Origin: Paenibacillus lentus
Lineage (GTDB): Bacteria; Bacillota; Bacilli; Paenibacillales; Paenibacillaceae
DNA: 64,000 bases
Direction: 5' to 3'
NCBI RefSeq assembly: GCF_003931855.1
Contig: NZ_CP034248.1
Coordinates: 2,170,001-2,234,000 of the forward strand
Shown here: piece by piece, positions 34,732-43,969 of the stretch
Layout of the letters: every line of letters begins with the position of its first letter
How positions within the stretch are numbered: the first letter of the stretch is position 1
The notes under the pieces: generated by a model
Seen by the model: the letters and a program-made list of their open reading frames with translations, nothing else
Told to the model about the DNA's origin: nothing
Databases searched by the model: none
Made by a program: the position numbers and the translations under genes

Positions 34732-35424
34732 TTAGCAGACATCGGTTGTTTCAACATTGCGGATGGCCCAGCTGGCAATAGCAACGCCGACAACAGATAG
34801 CGCTAGCGGCACGTAAATGATCGATGCGATCGAAAAAGCGGGGTTATGCGAGCTGATCAGCGCGACGATCAGTATAGAAGATACGATGGTTGCTGGAATG
34901 GATTGTTTGCGCAATCCGAAATATAGTGGAATCAGGCTAGTACCCGCCGTAGCGATCGAAAAAGTAAGAATCGATAACACCTGCTGCTGGAGGAAGGCCA
35001 TGTCTACAATTCCCGGAATGATATGCAGAGAAGAATTCAGAAGCAGGAAGACCCCAGCCGTGAATAAGTTTGAAATAAAAACGGCTGCACCTGTTAAGGC
35101 CGCAATAAACAGCAGCTTTGCTGTAAGCACTTTTTTGCGGCTGATCGGGTAGGTGAATAGAACAAAGATGGTCTTATTCTTATATTCCTCGATAATGAGT
35201 TTAGCGACCATCACCCCTGCCAAAATGACAAAGGTAGCTCTGACAGACGATCCGATGACAACGCAGGCTTCTTCCAGATCTTTGATAGCCATTTCACCCG
35301 ACGCTTCTACATAATTAATTACGATCATCATGGCAATGATACATAAGTTAGCGATAATGGCACTGATAAAATACCATCCCAGCGAGAATTTCATAAGCTC
35401 TAGCCTCATTAGTTTTATCATCAA
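34732..35424 (-). CDS. ABC-2 type permease (YcbO-like)
   Basis: 230 residues, six membrane helices, with the IIEEYKNKTIFVLFTYPISRKKVLTAKLLF cytosolic loop typical of BcrB/YcbO-type permeases of the ABC-2 superfamily. It overlaps the ATPase gene by 4 bp. The order response regulator, sensor, ATPase, permease is that of Bacillus ycbLMNO. Such transporters often export or relieve peptide antibiotics; substrate unproven. Confidence 0.8.
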   Translation of the reverse strand: MMIKLMRLELMKFSLGWYFISAIIANLCIIAMMIVINYVEASGEMAIKDLEEACVVIGSSVRATFVILAGVMVAKLIIEEYKNKTIFVLFTYPISRKKVLTAKLLFIAALTGAAVFISNLFTAGVFLLLNSSLHIIPGIVDMAFLQQQVLSILTFSIATAGTSLIPLYFGLRKQSIPATIVSSILIVALISSHNPAFSIASIIYVPLALSVVGVAIASWAIRNVETTDVC

Positions 35425-36359
35425 TGAACTCCTCCTTGATCCCTCTTACTGTCGCCCTGGACAAGATCGAGAAAATATTCTTCAAGGGACATGACCTTCT
35501 TGTTTATTGCTTCGATCTCGATATTTTGCAGAACCAGCGCCTTGAAAATATCTCCTTGAGAGATAGAGTTGTCGTAAATGCGAATATTCCGGTCATGCAG
35601 AACTTTAAAATTGGATATTCGGAGCTGGTGATCCAGGATGGCTGCTGCTCGGCTAGGCTCGGTGGTGATGAGCTCAATAAACTCCGTATTCTGGCCCCGG
35701 ATGCTTTCCATAGACACTTCTTCGATTAATCTGCCTTCGCTGATAACTCCGATCGTATCGGCAATCTGCTCGATTTCGCTTAATAGATGAGTAGATATCA
35801 GGAGGGTAATCCCATAATCCTTGTTCAAAACTTGAAACAGATGACGTATTTCTTTAATTCCTAGCGGGTCTAGGCCGTTAATCGGTTCATCCAGTATAAG
35901 CAGCTCAGGCTTAGTCATAATGGCTCTGGCAATCCCGAGCCGCTGCTTCATGCCGAGGGAGAACTCCTTGACGGGCTTCTGATTCGTGTTTTTTAAGCCG
36001 ACCATCTCCAGAGCCTCCAGGATGGCATGCTTGTTAGGATAGCCCATGTATTTACCATGCAGCTCCAAGTTTTGCGCAGCCGTCATTTTCTCATAGAAGA
36101 TTGGATACTCTATGATGCTGCCAAGCCGTCCCAGCACTTCATAGGAAGAGGCTGTTAAATGTTCATTAAACAATAGAATATCGCCGGTCGTCGGCTTTAC
36201 GAGATTGGTCAGCATTTTCATGATGGTCGTCTTGCCTGAGCCATTGGGCCCAAGGAATCCGTAAATTTCGCCCTTTCGAACATTTAAGTTCACATTGCTG
36301 ATAACTTCCTTCCCCTCATAGGCTTTACTTAGCCCCAGGGTCTGAATGATATAATTCAC
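35421..36359 (-). CDS. ABC transporter ATPase (BcrA/YcbN-like)
   Basis: 312 residues. Walker A GPNGSGKTTIMKM, signature SLGMKQRLGIARAIM, Walker B LLILDEPINGLDP and H-loop STHLLSEIEQI. The C-terminal 80 residues form the extension usual in the BcrA/NatA group. Coupled to the permease downstream (4-bp overlap) and about 70 bp from the kinase gene. Confidence 0.88.
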   Translation of the reverse strand: MNYIIQTLGLSKAYEGKEVISNVNLNVRKGEIYGFLGPNGSGKTTIMKMLTNLVKPTTGDILLFNEHLTASSYEVLGRLGSIIEYPIFYEKMTAAQNLELHGKYMGYPNKHAILEALEMVGLKNTNQKPVKEFSLGMKQRLGIARAIMTKPELLILDEPINGLDPLGIKEIRHLFQVLNKDYGITLLISTHLLSEIEQIADTIGVISEGRLIEEVSMESIRGQNTEFIELITTEPSRAAAILDHQLRISNFKVLHDRNIRIYDNSISQGDIFKALVLQNIEIEAINKKVMSLEEYFLDLVQGDSKRDQGGVH

Positions 36360-36430
36360 GCGGCATGTCTCCTTTCGTTTATTACAACTGTATTCTAGCT
36401 GCAGACATTATCTTTTTTGTGATATGAATC

Positions 36431-37393
36431 TTACGAAAATCTTAAGTTTGGTTCTACCGCGCGCTGCAGTTGGATTGTGAAAGTTGTTCTTTGGTAAGGA
36501 AGACTGTGCAGGGAGATTGTTCCGTCCATCGCCTCTACGAGTCTCTTCGTAATCGTCAAACCGAGACCGCTGCCTTGAAAAGAGCGATTTCTGGATTCCT
36601 CAAGCGTGAACATGCGCTCGAAGACTCGCTCCAAATTTTGCTCCTGAATGCCTTTGCCCCGATCCCATACTTCTATTCTGATATGCGCCTCATCCGCAGT
36701 TAGAGTTAGGCCAAGTGTTTTTCCTTCATGGCCGTAACGGATCGCATTAGAAAGCAGATTGGTTAGAATTCGATTTAACGCCTCTTCATCGCCGTAGGCG
36801 TATATCGGCTGGTCAGGGATTTCAATGATGGCCTCCATGCCACTGGAGTGAACCCATTCATAGAAAGCTAAAATATTTTTGCGGCAAATTTCATTCATAT
36901 GCACCTTCGTTAGGGAGAGCTGCTGGTCACCGGATTCCAATTTAGCCAAATCAAAAAAAGAATTCATTAAAGAAATGATTTCCATTGTTTTTTGTTGAAT
37001 ATTTTGCAGCAAGCGGCTTCGTTCCGAACTTTTCATGTCAGGCTCGTGTTGAATAATTTCGATATATCCTAATATGACGGTCAATGGGGTTTTTAGATCA
37101 TGCGAGATGTTCGCGAGCATTTTCTTCATGGATTGTTCAGTTCTTGCATAACGAACGGACATCTTTTGACTTTCGGTTCGGAGCCGCTCAATGTCGTTTA
37201 CTAGGGACTGTAAATATGTATCGTCGGTAAAAAGAAGTAGTTGCTCGGCAGATTGTTCATCCAAGATACGGTTTAGTTTCTGGGATACATCCACGAGACT
37301 CGCTTCGCGTTTTCGCCAGGCTGCATATTGAAGGAAGTTCAGTCCGATTGACAATACGGCGAGGAGGGCGAGGAGAAGCACTAGAACTTTCAT
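36431..37393 (-). CDS. Sensor histidine kinase with a single N-terminal membrane segment (YcbM-like)
   Basis: 320 residues. One membrane helix at residues 3-22, no extracellular domain, a cytosolic coiled linker, the H-box ISHDLKTPLTVILGY (His98), then N, G1 and G2 boxes (LLSNAIRYG, WDRGKGI, GSGLGLTI). With so little outside, it probably senses within the membrane or through the partner transporter. It overlaps the response regulator gene by 4 bp. Confidence 0.88.
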   Translation of the reverse strand: MKVLVLLLALLAVLSIGLNFLQYAAWRKREASLVDVSQKLNRILDEQSAEQLLLFTDDTYLQSLVNDIERLRTESQKMSVRYARTEQSMKKMLANISHDLKTPLTVILGYIEIIQHEPDMKSSERSRLLQNIQQKTMEIISLMNSFFDLAKLESGDQQLSLTKVHMNEICRKNILAFYEWVHSSGMEAIIEIPDQPIYAYGDEEALNRILTNLLSNAIRYGHEGKTLGLTLTADEAHIRIEVWDRGKGIQEQNLERVFERMFTLEESRNRSFQGSGLGLTITKRLVEAMDGTISLHSLPYQRTTFTIQLQRAVEPNLRFS

Positions 37394-38109
37394 GAGCCGA
37401 AGTCGCCCAGTTTGTAGCCGATTCCCCAGACGGTCTTAATATATTGCGGGGAGGAAGGGTTGTCCTCGATCTTCTCGCGTAGCCGGCTCATATGGACATT
37501 GATAATATTCTCGTCACCGTAATACTCGTCTCCCCACACGGAACGGTAAATTTGTTCTTTCGTAAATATTTTTTGGGGATAGGTAAACAGCAGCTTTAAT
37601 ATGCTCCACTCTTTAGCGGTAAGGTGAATTTCAGCCCCTCTCTTGCTGATCCGAATATTGTCGATGTCCATTATAATATCCTGTACGGTTACAATATTGG
37701 GTTGAAGTAGTGCGTTCCCCCCAGATTCTGAATATTCCGTTGCCCGGCGAATGGCGGATTTTACGCGAGCAGTCAATTCAATCAGCGAGAAGGGCTTAGC
37801 GATGTAGTCATCCGCTCCAAAGCCAAGGCCCAACGCTTTATCTACTTCGCTATCCTTCGCTGAAATAATAAGCACGGGAATGCGGCTCTGCTCTCTAATT
37901 TTCTTCAGAAAGTCCATGCCATTTAAATGAGGCAGCATGAGGTCCAGCAGAACGAGGGCAAGGTTATGCTCGCTAAACAAGCGGAGCGCCTCCTCTCCGT
38001 CCCGTGCATGAATGAGGGTATAGCCTTCTTTGGACAAATAGCTAATAACCATCTCGCTAATCGATATATCATCCTCGACAAGCAGTATGTTTTGAGCGTT
38101 ATGAATCAT
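37390..38109 (-). CDS. OmpR-family response regulator (YcbL-like)
   Basis: 239 residues: receiver domain with phospho-acceptor Asp56 in LVLLDLMLPHLNG and switch Lys in YIAKPFSL, followed by a winged-helix domain (LTAKEWSILKLLFTYPQKIFTKEQIYRSVWG ... NVHMSRLREKIE). First gene of the four-gene unit and its likely regulator. Confidence 0.92.
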   Translation of the reverse strand: MIHNAQNILLVEDDISISEMVISYLSKEGYTLIHARDGEEALRLFSEHNLALVLLDLMLPHLNGMDFLKKIREQSRIPVLIISAKDSEVDKALGLGFGADDYIAKPFSLIELTARVKSAIRRATEYSESGGNALLQPNIVTVQDIIMDIDNIRISKRGAEIHLTAKEWSILKLLFTYPQKIFTKEQIYRSVWGDEYYGDENIINVHMSRLREKIEDNPSSPQYIKTVWGIGYKLGDFGS

Positions 38110-38264
38110 GCCATATACCTACCTATTCCTATTCATTAGTTTTACCAAGTATTGGACTCCATTTTATCATATTTGCGCTTAATCCATACATCTTGACAGT
38201 TCAATGAATTAGGAGTTTAATTGTTGAATGGTTTTGCATAATATGTAAAAAAGAAGGCGTAACT

Positions 38265-39515
38265 ATGAACGCTCATTTCAAGCAAATTCATCCGCTCTCT
38301 TGGACGATCATCATCGGTACAATATTTGGCCGTACGGCGATTTCCATGAGCATTCCGTTTCTATCTATTTACTTGATCCGATCTATGGAAGCAACGCCTG
38401 CAGAGGCGGGAATCGTCGTCGCCGTCAGTTCGCTGATCGGTGTGTTTTCCAGTTTTTACGGGGGTTATATATCCGATATTATCGGCCGCGAAAAAGTGCT
38501 CTACATAGCTATTTTCGGCTGGGTGCTAGTATTTGTGGGGTTTGCATATGCAAATCAGATATGGATGTTCTTCATCATGAATGCACTGAACGGCCTATGC
38601 AGGGCAACGTTTGAGCCTACTTCTCGCGCACTGCTCGCTGATATCACGCCCAAAGAGAGTAAACTGCTCGTGTTCAATTTGCGCTATGCTGCCATCAACT
38701 TAGGGGTGGTTATCGGGCCGCTGCTCGGACTTCAGGTGGGAGCTTCTGACTCGAACCGCGTATTTCTGATAGCGGCTGCCGTTTATGCCTGTTATGGTCT
38801 ATGCCTGCTCATGCAGTTTTGGCGGTATTCGGAGTTGGGACAAGTTAACAGGGGGACCGAGCAACGCATTGGTTTGGCCGAGGCGTTGAAAGCGACGAGC
38901 AGCAATCGGACATTTATGTTGGTTTTGATCGGGATGACTTTTTGTGTGCTTGGCTGGGGACATTTCGATTCTACATTGGCTCAATATATGGAGCTGAGTC
39001 CACGAATTGAGGAAGGGGTCAAATGGTTCAGTTATTTACTGTCTCTCAATGCAGTAGTTGTGCTGGCGGTTCAATATCCACTTGTTCGGCTCGCGGCTCG
39101 CTTTGCGCCGGCACTGCCGATCATTGCTGGTAACTTGTTTACGGGCGTAAGCCTTGTCCTATTCGGGATGTTCGATGCCCTTTTGCCTCTCATGGCTTGT
39201 GTAGTCATTTTTACCATTGGGGAAGTGTTGACCTTCACGGCCGCGGACGTACTTATCGATCGCATCGCCGAGGCGGAGCTGAGGGGAGCATATTTCGGTA
39301 TGTTTGGATTTAATAATTTGGGGATGGTGTTAGCTCCTTTAATCGGCGGTTTTTTGCTTGATAGCCTTGGAGTGGCTTCGTCGCAGCTTATATTTGCTCT
39401 TCTCGGCTTGCTGACCTTTTGCGGCGTTCCATTCTTGTATATGGCTCATCGGAGCTTGTATCGTCTGGAGCGAATGCGCGCCAGGCAGGAGGAGCGGCAA
39501 TTCATCTCATCCTGA
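38265..39515 (+). CDS. Major facilitator superfamily transporter, drug-efflux type
   Basis: 416 residues with about 12 membrane helices. GGYISDIIGREKVLYI after helix 2 is the MFS motif A. It starts with ATG behind AAGAAGG and is divergent from the two-component operon. The likely role is proton-driven export of a small molecule; the substrate is unknown. A 245-bp gap to the next gene shows nothing notable. Confidence 0.85.
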   Translation: MNAHFKQIHPLSWTIIIGTIFGRTAISMSIPFLSIYLIRSMEATPAEAGIVVAVSSLIGVFSSFYGGYISDIIGREKVLYIAIFGWVLVFVGFAYANQIWMFFIMNALNGLCRATFEPTSRALLADITPKESKLLVFNLRYAAINLGVVIGPLLGLQVGASDSNRVFLIAAAVYACYGLCLLMQFWRYSELGQVNRGTEQRIGLAEALKATSSNRTFMLVLIGMTFCVLGWGHFDSTLAQYMELSPRIEEGVKWFSYLLSLNAVVVLAVQYPLVRLAARFAPALPIIAGNLFTGVSLVLFGMFDALLPLMACVVIFTIGEVLTFTAADVLIDRIAEAELRGAYFGMFGFNNLGMVLAPLIGGFLLDSLGVASSQLIFALLGLLTFCGVPFLYMAHRSLYRLERMRARQEERQFISS

Positions 39516-39760
39516 TTGGCCGGTCGCCCCAAGGCCATTAACGGCTTCAATAGATGCATCTAAAGCCAAATAGAGTGCTTTGCCCCACTCAACCTTATAT
39601 GATGAAATAATTCTGGGGTACTGAGCACGCGCAGGACTAACTCTTTGCAGACCCCTGTACTTCAACTGTCATGCTCCTCAAACTAGTCCGCATAATCGGC
39701 CAAGTTCCCTCATAGACATGTTATCAGTTTAGGAAATCAATCTGCAGAGGGGATGATCTC

Positions 39761-40870
39761 ATGCGACGGATCACTTGGGCGCTAGTAATTGTAATATGCT
39801 TAAGTGCTGTATTGGGCGGGTGCGGCAAGAAGGATGCTGACGGTGTCGTCAAGGATTTGGACAAAGTCGTTGCGAATTTGGAAAGTTATCAGGGCTCGGG
39901 AACGATGACGCTTCATACGGGCGATAAGCCTCAGGAATACAAGGTGGAGGTATGGTATCAGAATCCGTCATTTTATCGAATTGCTCTGACGAATGCCCAG
40001 AAGGACATTACGCAGATCGTTCTCAAAAATGATCAGGGTGTTTACGTGCTGACGCCCAGCTTGAACAAGAGCTTCCGGTTTCAAAGTGACTGGCCGGAAA
40101 GCCAAGGACAGGTTTATCTCTATCAGACGCTTGTGCGAAGTATCCTGACAGATAGTACCCGTCAATTTGTAAGTGATAAGGACAGTTATGTGTTTGATGT
40201 GGCAGCGAACTACAATACTCATGCATTAGTTCGACAAAAAATATGGTTAGCCAAAAATGATTATGCACCAAAGCAGGTTCAGGTATCCGATGCTGAGGCG
40301 AGAGTCGTGGTCGAGGTGAAATTCGATCAATTTAAATTTGACGCCAAGTTTGACGATAAATCATTTGATATGCAGCACAACCTGGATACGGCTGGTCAAC
40401 AATCCAAAGGAACACTGCTCGAAGTGGATGAGAACGGAATGCTTGTAGAGAGCAAAGAGGCTTCTGAATCAGGAGCTGACATCGCAGAGCAGGGAGCAGA
40501 TGATCAAAGTATGGAAGCCCCGGCATTAAGCGAGCCGTTCGGTATCATTGAACCGACTTATTTACCGGAGGGCGTGGTGTATAAAGATGACAAAGTCGTA
40601 GATGATAGTGATAGAAGCAGCGTCCTTCTCCGATATGACGGTACATATCAATTTACATTGACTGAATCCCGTTCAGCGGATCGTACCGTTGCGCTGGCGG
40701 CAGGGGAAGTCATCGACCTCGGGTTTACGGCCGGTCTGTTAACAGGCGATGAGTTGCAGACTTTAACCTGGACGACAGATGGTCTGGAATTCCGGATTAC
40801 AAGCGATAATCTTCCTGTGCATGAGATGGTGAAAATAGCCGCGTCTATGCAGGAACAAACGGGTAAATAA
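39761..40870 (+). CDS. ydcC: LolA-like sporulation lipoprotein YdcC
   Basis: 369 residues, lipobox LGGC (Cys21). Residues about 25-210 have the LolA-type pattern (NLESYQGSGTMTLHTGDKPQEYKVEVWYQNPSFYRIAL...), and the C-terminal part ends with a DUF4367-like region (FTLTESRSADRTVALAAGEVIDLG ... NLPVHEMVKIAASM). In Bacillus ydcC lies directly ahead of alr and endoAI-endoA, as here, and is a sporulation gene. ATG with GAGGGG 7 bp upstream. Confidence 0.85.
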   Translation: MRRITWALVIVICLSAVLGGCGKKDADGVVKDLDKVVANLESYQGSGTMTLHTGDKPQEYKVEVWYQNPSFYRIALTNAQKDITQIVLKNDQGVYVLTPSLNKSFRFQSDWPESQGQVYLYQTLVRSILTDSTRQFVSDKDSYVFDVAANYNTHALVRQKIWLAKNDYAPKQVQVSDAEARVVVEVKFDQFKFDAKFDDKSFDMQHNLDTAGQQSKGTLLEVDENGMLVESKEASESGADIAEQGADDQSMEAPALSEPFGIIEPTYLPEGVVYKDDKVVDDSDRSSVLLRYDGTYQFTLTESRSADRTVALAAGEVIDLGFTAGLLTGDELQTLTWTTDGLEFRITSDNLPVHEMVKIAASMQEQTGK

Positions 40871-40942
40871 GAAGAGGCTGACGGACTTGCGGTACTTCGG
40901 ATAGGCTGTAGGGGCTACGAACCCGTCAGTCTGTCTCTTCTT
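40869..40942 (+). terminator. Terminator after ydcC
   Basis: AAGAAGAG...CTGACGG pairs with CCGTCAG...CTCTTCTT over about 15 bp with a small bulge; the end runs into TTTATATTT. Confidence 0.7.
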
Positions 40943-41103
40943 TATATTTGGAGATATTTGGAGAAACTGGTTTTTTAGTTTAAAATTACTTCATATGCAC
41001 AAAATGGTTTATTTTGTATAATTGACAGCCGCCTTCAGGAACATTACGATTAGTGTATTGTTTGATGATGGATTTTCACTCATTAGAGAAGGTGACCTAC
41101 AAA

Positions 41104-42288
41104 GTGCAAGTGAAGTATCGACCTACCCGTGCTGAAATCGATTTGGACGCGCTTTATGTCAACTACACTGCTTTGCGAAGCAGAATACCGTCAGGCATGA
41201 AGCTGTTAGCATGTGTTAAAGCAAATGCATATGGACACGGAGCTGTTCCTATTGCCAAGGAACTTGAAAGCTACGGGGCTGATTATCTTAGCGTAGCATT
41301 TCTGGATGAGGCGTTAGAGCTGCGCCAAGCAGGTCTGACCATACCCATTCTAGTTCTGGGCTATACCCCTCCGGATGGAATTCGTACGGCGTGGGAGAAT
41401 GGGGTAACGCTTACTCTGTTCAGTCGAGAAGTGCTTGACGCGATCAAGGCTATTGATCCCGGCGAGTATCCTAATAAACTGAAGGTCCATATCAAAATCG
41501 ATTCTGGTATGGGGCGTCTCGGACTCCTGCCTGGAGAGGAGGCGTTAGATTTCATCCGCGATGCGATAAGCTTACCGCAAGTGGAAGTGGAGGGTTTATT
41601 TACCCACTTTGCAACAGCGGATGAAGAAGATAAGAGCTATACATTGGAACAGTACCGGCGTTTTCAGAATGTAGTCCATGCGCTGAAGCAATTTGATTTG
41701 GATATCCCGATAATACATACAGGCAACAGCGCAATTGCAATTGACTTACCGGAGATTTCGTGCCAGATGGTACGAATTGGCATTGCATTGTATGGTCTCT
41801 ACCCATCGGCTGAAGTTCACAAAGAGCAGGTTGCGCTGCGTCCGGTTTTATCCCTTAAGACGGAAACGGTGCATGTGAAAACTTTGCCGCCGCATTCCTC
41901 CATAAGTTATGGAGCAAGATATGTGACCGATCGGGAGGAGATTATCGCAACGCTGCCAATAGGCTATGCCGATGGATATTCACGGATGCTTGGTGGTAAG
42001 GCACAGGTACTCATTCGTGGACAGCGTGTCCCTGTCGTCGGAACCATCTGCATGGACCAATGTATGGTTTCGCTACAATCTTTAGCTGAAGAGGCTGAAG
42101 AAATCCAAGTCGGTGAGGAGGTTGTACTCATCGGCCAGCAGTCCGGTGCTACGATTACAGCGGACGAACTGGCCTCCATGCTCGATACCATTCACTACGA
42201 ATTAATTTGTATGCTGGCTCATCGTGTGCCCCGCCTATATATAGGCACTAATAAACCGCATCTTTTAGTTAATCCATTGTTTGCGTGA
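41104..42288 (+). CDS. alr: Alanine racemase
   Basis: 394 residues from the GTG at 41104, which has AGAAGGTGA 8 bp upstream; an open frame from 41053 is not family-like. The PLP lysine lies in ACVKANAYGHG and the catalytic tyrosine in SYGARYV. Makes D-alanine for peptidoglycan. The gene neighbourhood ydcC-alr-endoAI-endoA is conserved in Bacillales. Confidence 0.95.
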   Translation: MQVKYRPTRAEIDLDALYVNYTALRSRIPSGMKLLACVKANAYGHGAVPIAKELESYGADYLSVAFLDEALELRQAGLTIPILVLGYTPPDGIRTAWENGVTLTLFSREVLDAIKAIDPGEYPNKLKVHIKIDSGMGRLGLLPGEEALDFIRDAISLPQVEVEGLFTHFATADEEDKSYTLEQYRRFQNVVHALKQFDLDIPIIHTGNSAIAIDLPEISCQMVRIGIALYGLYPSAEVHKEQVALRPVLSLKTETVHVKTLPPHSSISYGARYVTDREEIIATLPIGYADGYSRMLGGKAQVLIRGQRVPVVGTICMDQCMVSLQSLAEEAEEIQVGEEVVLIGQQSGATITADELASMLDTIHYELICMLAHRVPRLYIGTNKPHLLVNPLFA

Positions 42289-42465
42289 CTCGCAGACAAA
42301 AAACTACAAAACTATCTTCCTATGGAAGGAATTTATGCTAGGTCCATCGAATGATATACATTATGCTCGAATGTTAAAGATGGAAATGATCAGGTATGTA
42401 CGCTCATGCTATTTTTGGTTATAATGAAATGCAGCATACTTGATATATACTCAGCATATATTCTT

Positions 42466-42496
42466 TTGTATAAATATCCTTGAATATTGCTATACT
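42466..42496 (+). promoter_or_regulatory. Candidate extended -10 promoter for endoAI-endoA
   Basis: TGCTATACT at 42488-42496 is an extended -10; TTGTAT at 42466-42471 is a possible -35 but 19 bp away. Fifty bp before the antitoxin start. Toxin-antitoxin operons commonly have their own promoter. Confidence 0.4.
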
Positions 42497-42545
42497 GAGT
42501 CACAAGGATCTGGGTCGACAAGGTTTTGGGGGTGGATGTTTTAAG

Positions 42546-42827
42546 ATGGCCAATATGCAGAACACCAAAAGAATTATGATCAGCTTACCGGATCATCTAT
42601 TGCAGGAAGTGGATGGAATCGTTGCTATGGAGAACTCCAATCGTAGTGAGCTTATTAGGCAAGCCATGAAGCTGTATTTAAATGAACGGAAGAAGCGTTT
42701 CATCCGGGAATCTATGCAGCGGGGCTACATGGAAATGGCCAAGATTAACTTAACCATGGCCTCGGAAGCTTTCCACGCGGAGGAAGATGCAGACAGCACT
42801 CTGGACCGCCTAGTTAGCGGGGTGTGA
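42546..42827 (+). CDS. endoAI: Antitoxin EndoAI, ribbon-helix-helix
   Basis: 93 residues from the ATG at 42546 with GGGGGTGGA 9 bp upstream; the frame stays open further up without a ribosome site. RIMISLPDHLLQEVDGIV ... NRSELIRQAMKLYL is the CopG-type DNA-binding part; the end RGYMEMAKINLTMASEAFHAEEDA ... RLVSGV closely follows the antitoxin tail that wraps around EndoA. It neutralises the RNase and represses the operon. Confidence 0.93.
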   Translation: MANMQNTKRIMISLPDHLLQEVDGIVAMENSNRSELIRQAMKLYLNERKKRFIRESMQRGYMEMAKINLTMASEAFHAEEDADSTLDRLVSGV

Positions 42828-42830
42828 CCA

Positions 42831-43181
42831 TTGATTGTAAAGCGCGGCGACGTATTTTTTGCAGACCTTTCCCCTGTTGTCGGCTCTGAGCAGGGAGGGG
42901 TAAGACCTGTGCTTATCATCCAGAACGATATTGGCAATCGATTCAGCCCGACGGTAATCGTTGCTGCTATTACTGCCCAAATTCAAAAAGCGAAGCTGCC
43001 AACTCATGTAGAGATTGAAGCAGCAACGCATGGTTTTGACCGGGATTCTGTCATTTTGCTTGAACAGATACGAACGATTGATAAGCAGAGATTGACGGAT
43101 AAAATTACGCATCTGGATGATGAGACGATGAAGAAGGTTAACGATTCGCTGCTTATTAGTCTCGGATTAATTGATTTTTGA
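42831..43181 (+). CDS. endoA: EndoA, MazF-family mRNA interferase toxin
   Basis: 116 residues starting with TTG at 42831, 3 bp after the antitoxin stop. [20 protein letters not shown] ... [11 protein letters not shown] and [22 protein letters not shown] are nearly invariant in Bacillales EndoA, with the acid-base Arg and Thr of MazF enzymes in place. It cleaves mRNA at a short U-containing site under stress. Confidence 0.96.
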   Translation: MIVKRGDVFFADLSPVVGSEQGGVRPVLIIQNDIGNRFSPTVIVAAITAQIQKAKLPTHVEIEAATHGFDRDSVILLEQIRTIDKQRLTDKITHLDDETMKKVNDSLLISLGLIDF

Positions 43182-43204
43182 TGAACAAGGGGAGAGTCCC
43201 CCTC

Positions 43205-43232
43205 AAGACGTCCTTTCTTTTTAGGGCGTCTT
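43205..43232 (+). terminator. Terminator after endoA
   Basis: AAGACGTCC and GGGCGTCTT around a ten-base U-rich loop, followed by TATCTTG. Confidence 0.75.
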
Positions 43233-43318
43233 TATCTTGCTTTCATCTTCGGGAATATTCGCCAACCTATAACCTATATAATGAATTTTGATTTCTCGAT
43301 AGCTTCAATGGCTGAATC

Positions 43319-43327
43319 TGGTATAAT
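43319..43327 (+). promoter_or_regulatory. Extended -10 promoter element
   Basis: TGGTATAAT, 35 bp before the ATG at 43362. No good -35 at 16-18 bp, which is acceptable with an extended -10. Confidence 0.45.
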
Positions 43328-43361
43328 AAGCGTATCTATTTTCCGAGGAGGATCATTGTTA

Positions 43362-43727
43362 ATGGATTATAATACTTCAGGACAGTACAATTATAATTAT
43401 CCGCCAGCACCACCACAGCCGCCAGGGCATTCGCCAAGCGGCGAACCGAATACAAATGGTAAATCGATAGTTGCGTTAGTATTAGGCATATTGGCAATCA
43501 TCACTCCGTATCTCGGATTTTTTATAGGAATTATCGCAATTATTTTTGCATCACTTTCCTTTAAAGAAATCAAGGTTACCCGAGAAAAAGGCCATGGCCT
43601 CTCGATCGCCGGCATGGTTTGCGGAATCATCGGTACCGTCATTTATGGTATCATTTTCTTGATCGTAATTCTTGCCATTGTTGCTTATTCCTCGGCGGAG
43701 GGCATCATCAACTACTCAAGTTTCTAA
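43362..43727 (+). CDS. DUF4190-like small membrane protein
   Basis: 121 residues from the ATG at 43362 (GAGGAGG, spacing about 10). A Pro/Tyr/Asn-rich cytosolic head (residues 1-33) is followed by two membrane hairpins: GKSIVALVLGILAIITPYLGFFIGIIAIIFASLSF and GLSIAGMVCGIIGTVIYGIIFLIVIL. This two-part pattern, with GLSIAGMV, is that of DUF4190 proteins of unknown role. Single gene between terminators. Confidence 0.8.
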   Translation: MDYNTSGQYNYNYPPAPPQPPGHSPSGEPNTNGKSIVALVLGILAIITPYLGFFIGIIAIIFASLSFKEIKVTREKGHGLSIAGMVCGIIGTVIYGIIFLIVILAIVAYSSAEGIINYSSF

Positions 43728-43740
43728 AAGCGATGACCAG

Positions 43741-43763
43741 ACACCGTACTGCAAGTACGGTGT
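43741..43763 (+). terminator. Terminator
   Basis: Perfect ten-bp stem ACACCGTACT/AGTACGGTGT with a GCA loop, followed by TTTTTGC. Confidence 0.9.
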
Positions 43764-43969
43764 TTTTGCTATTTTTCTGTGTATAGATTTATAGTTTTTA
43801 GCAGACCTGAGGCGGTCATAGTCGCTAGAAAATTACCGCTCAAAACACGGTCTCTCTACTGAAAAATACGTCTCAATCGTTATCTAACATCTAGTAATGC
43901 GCCCTGTACTGGCAATAAGCCATCAATTTTGTGATAATAAGAACAGTGTAATTTGAGGATGAAAGAGGG

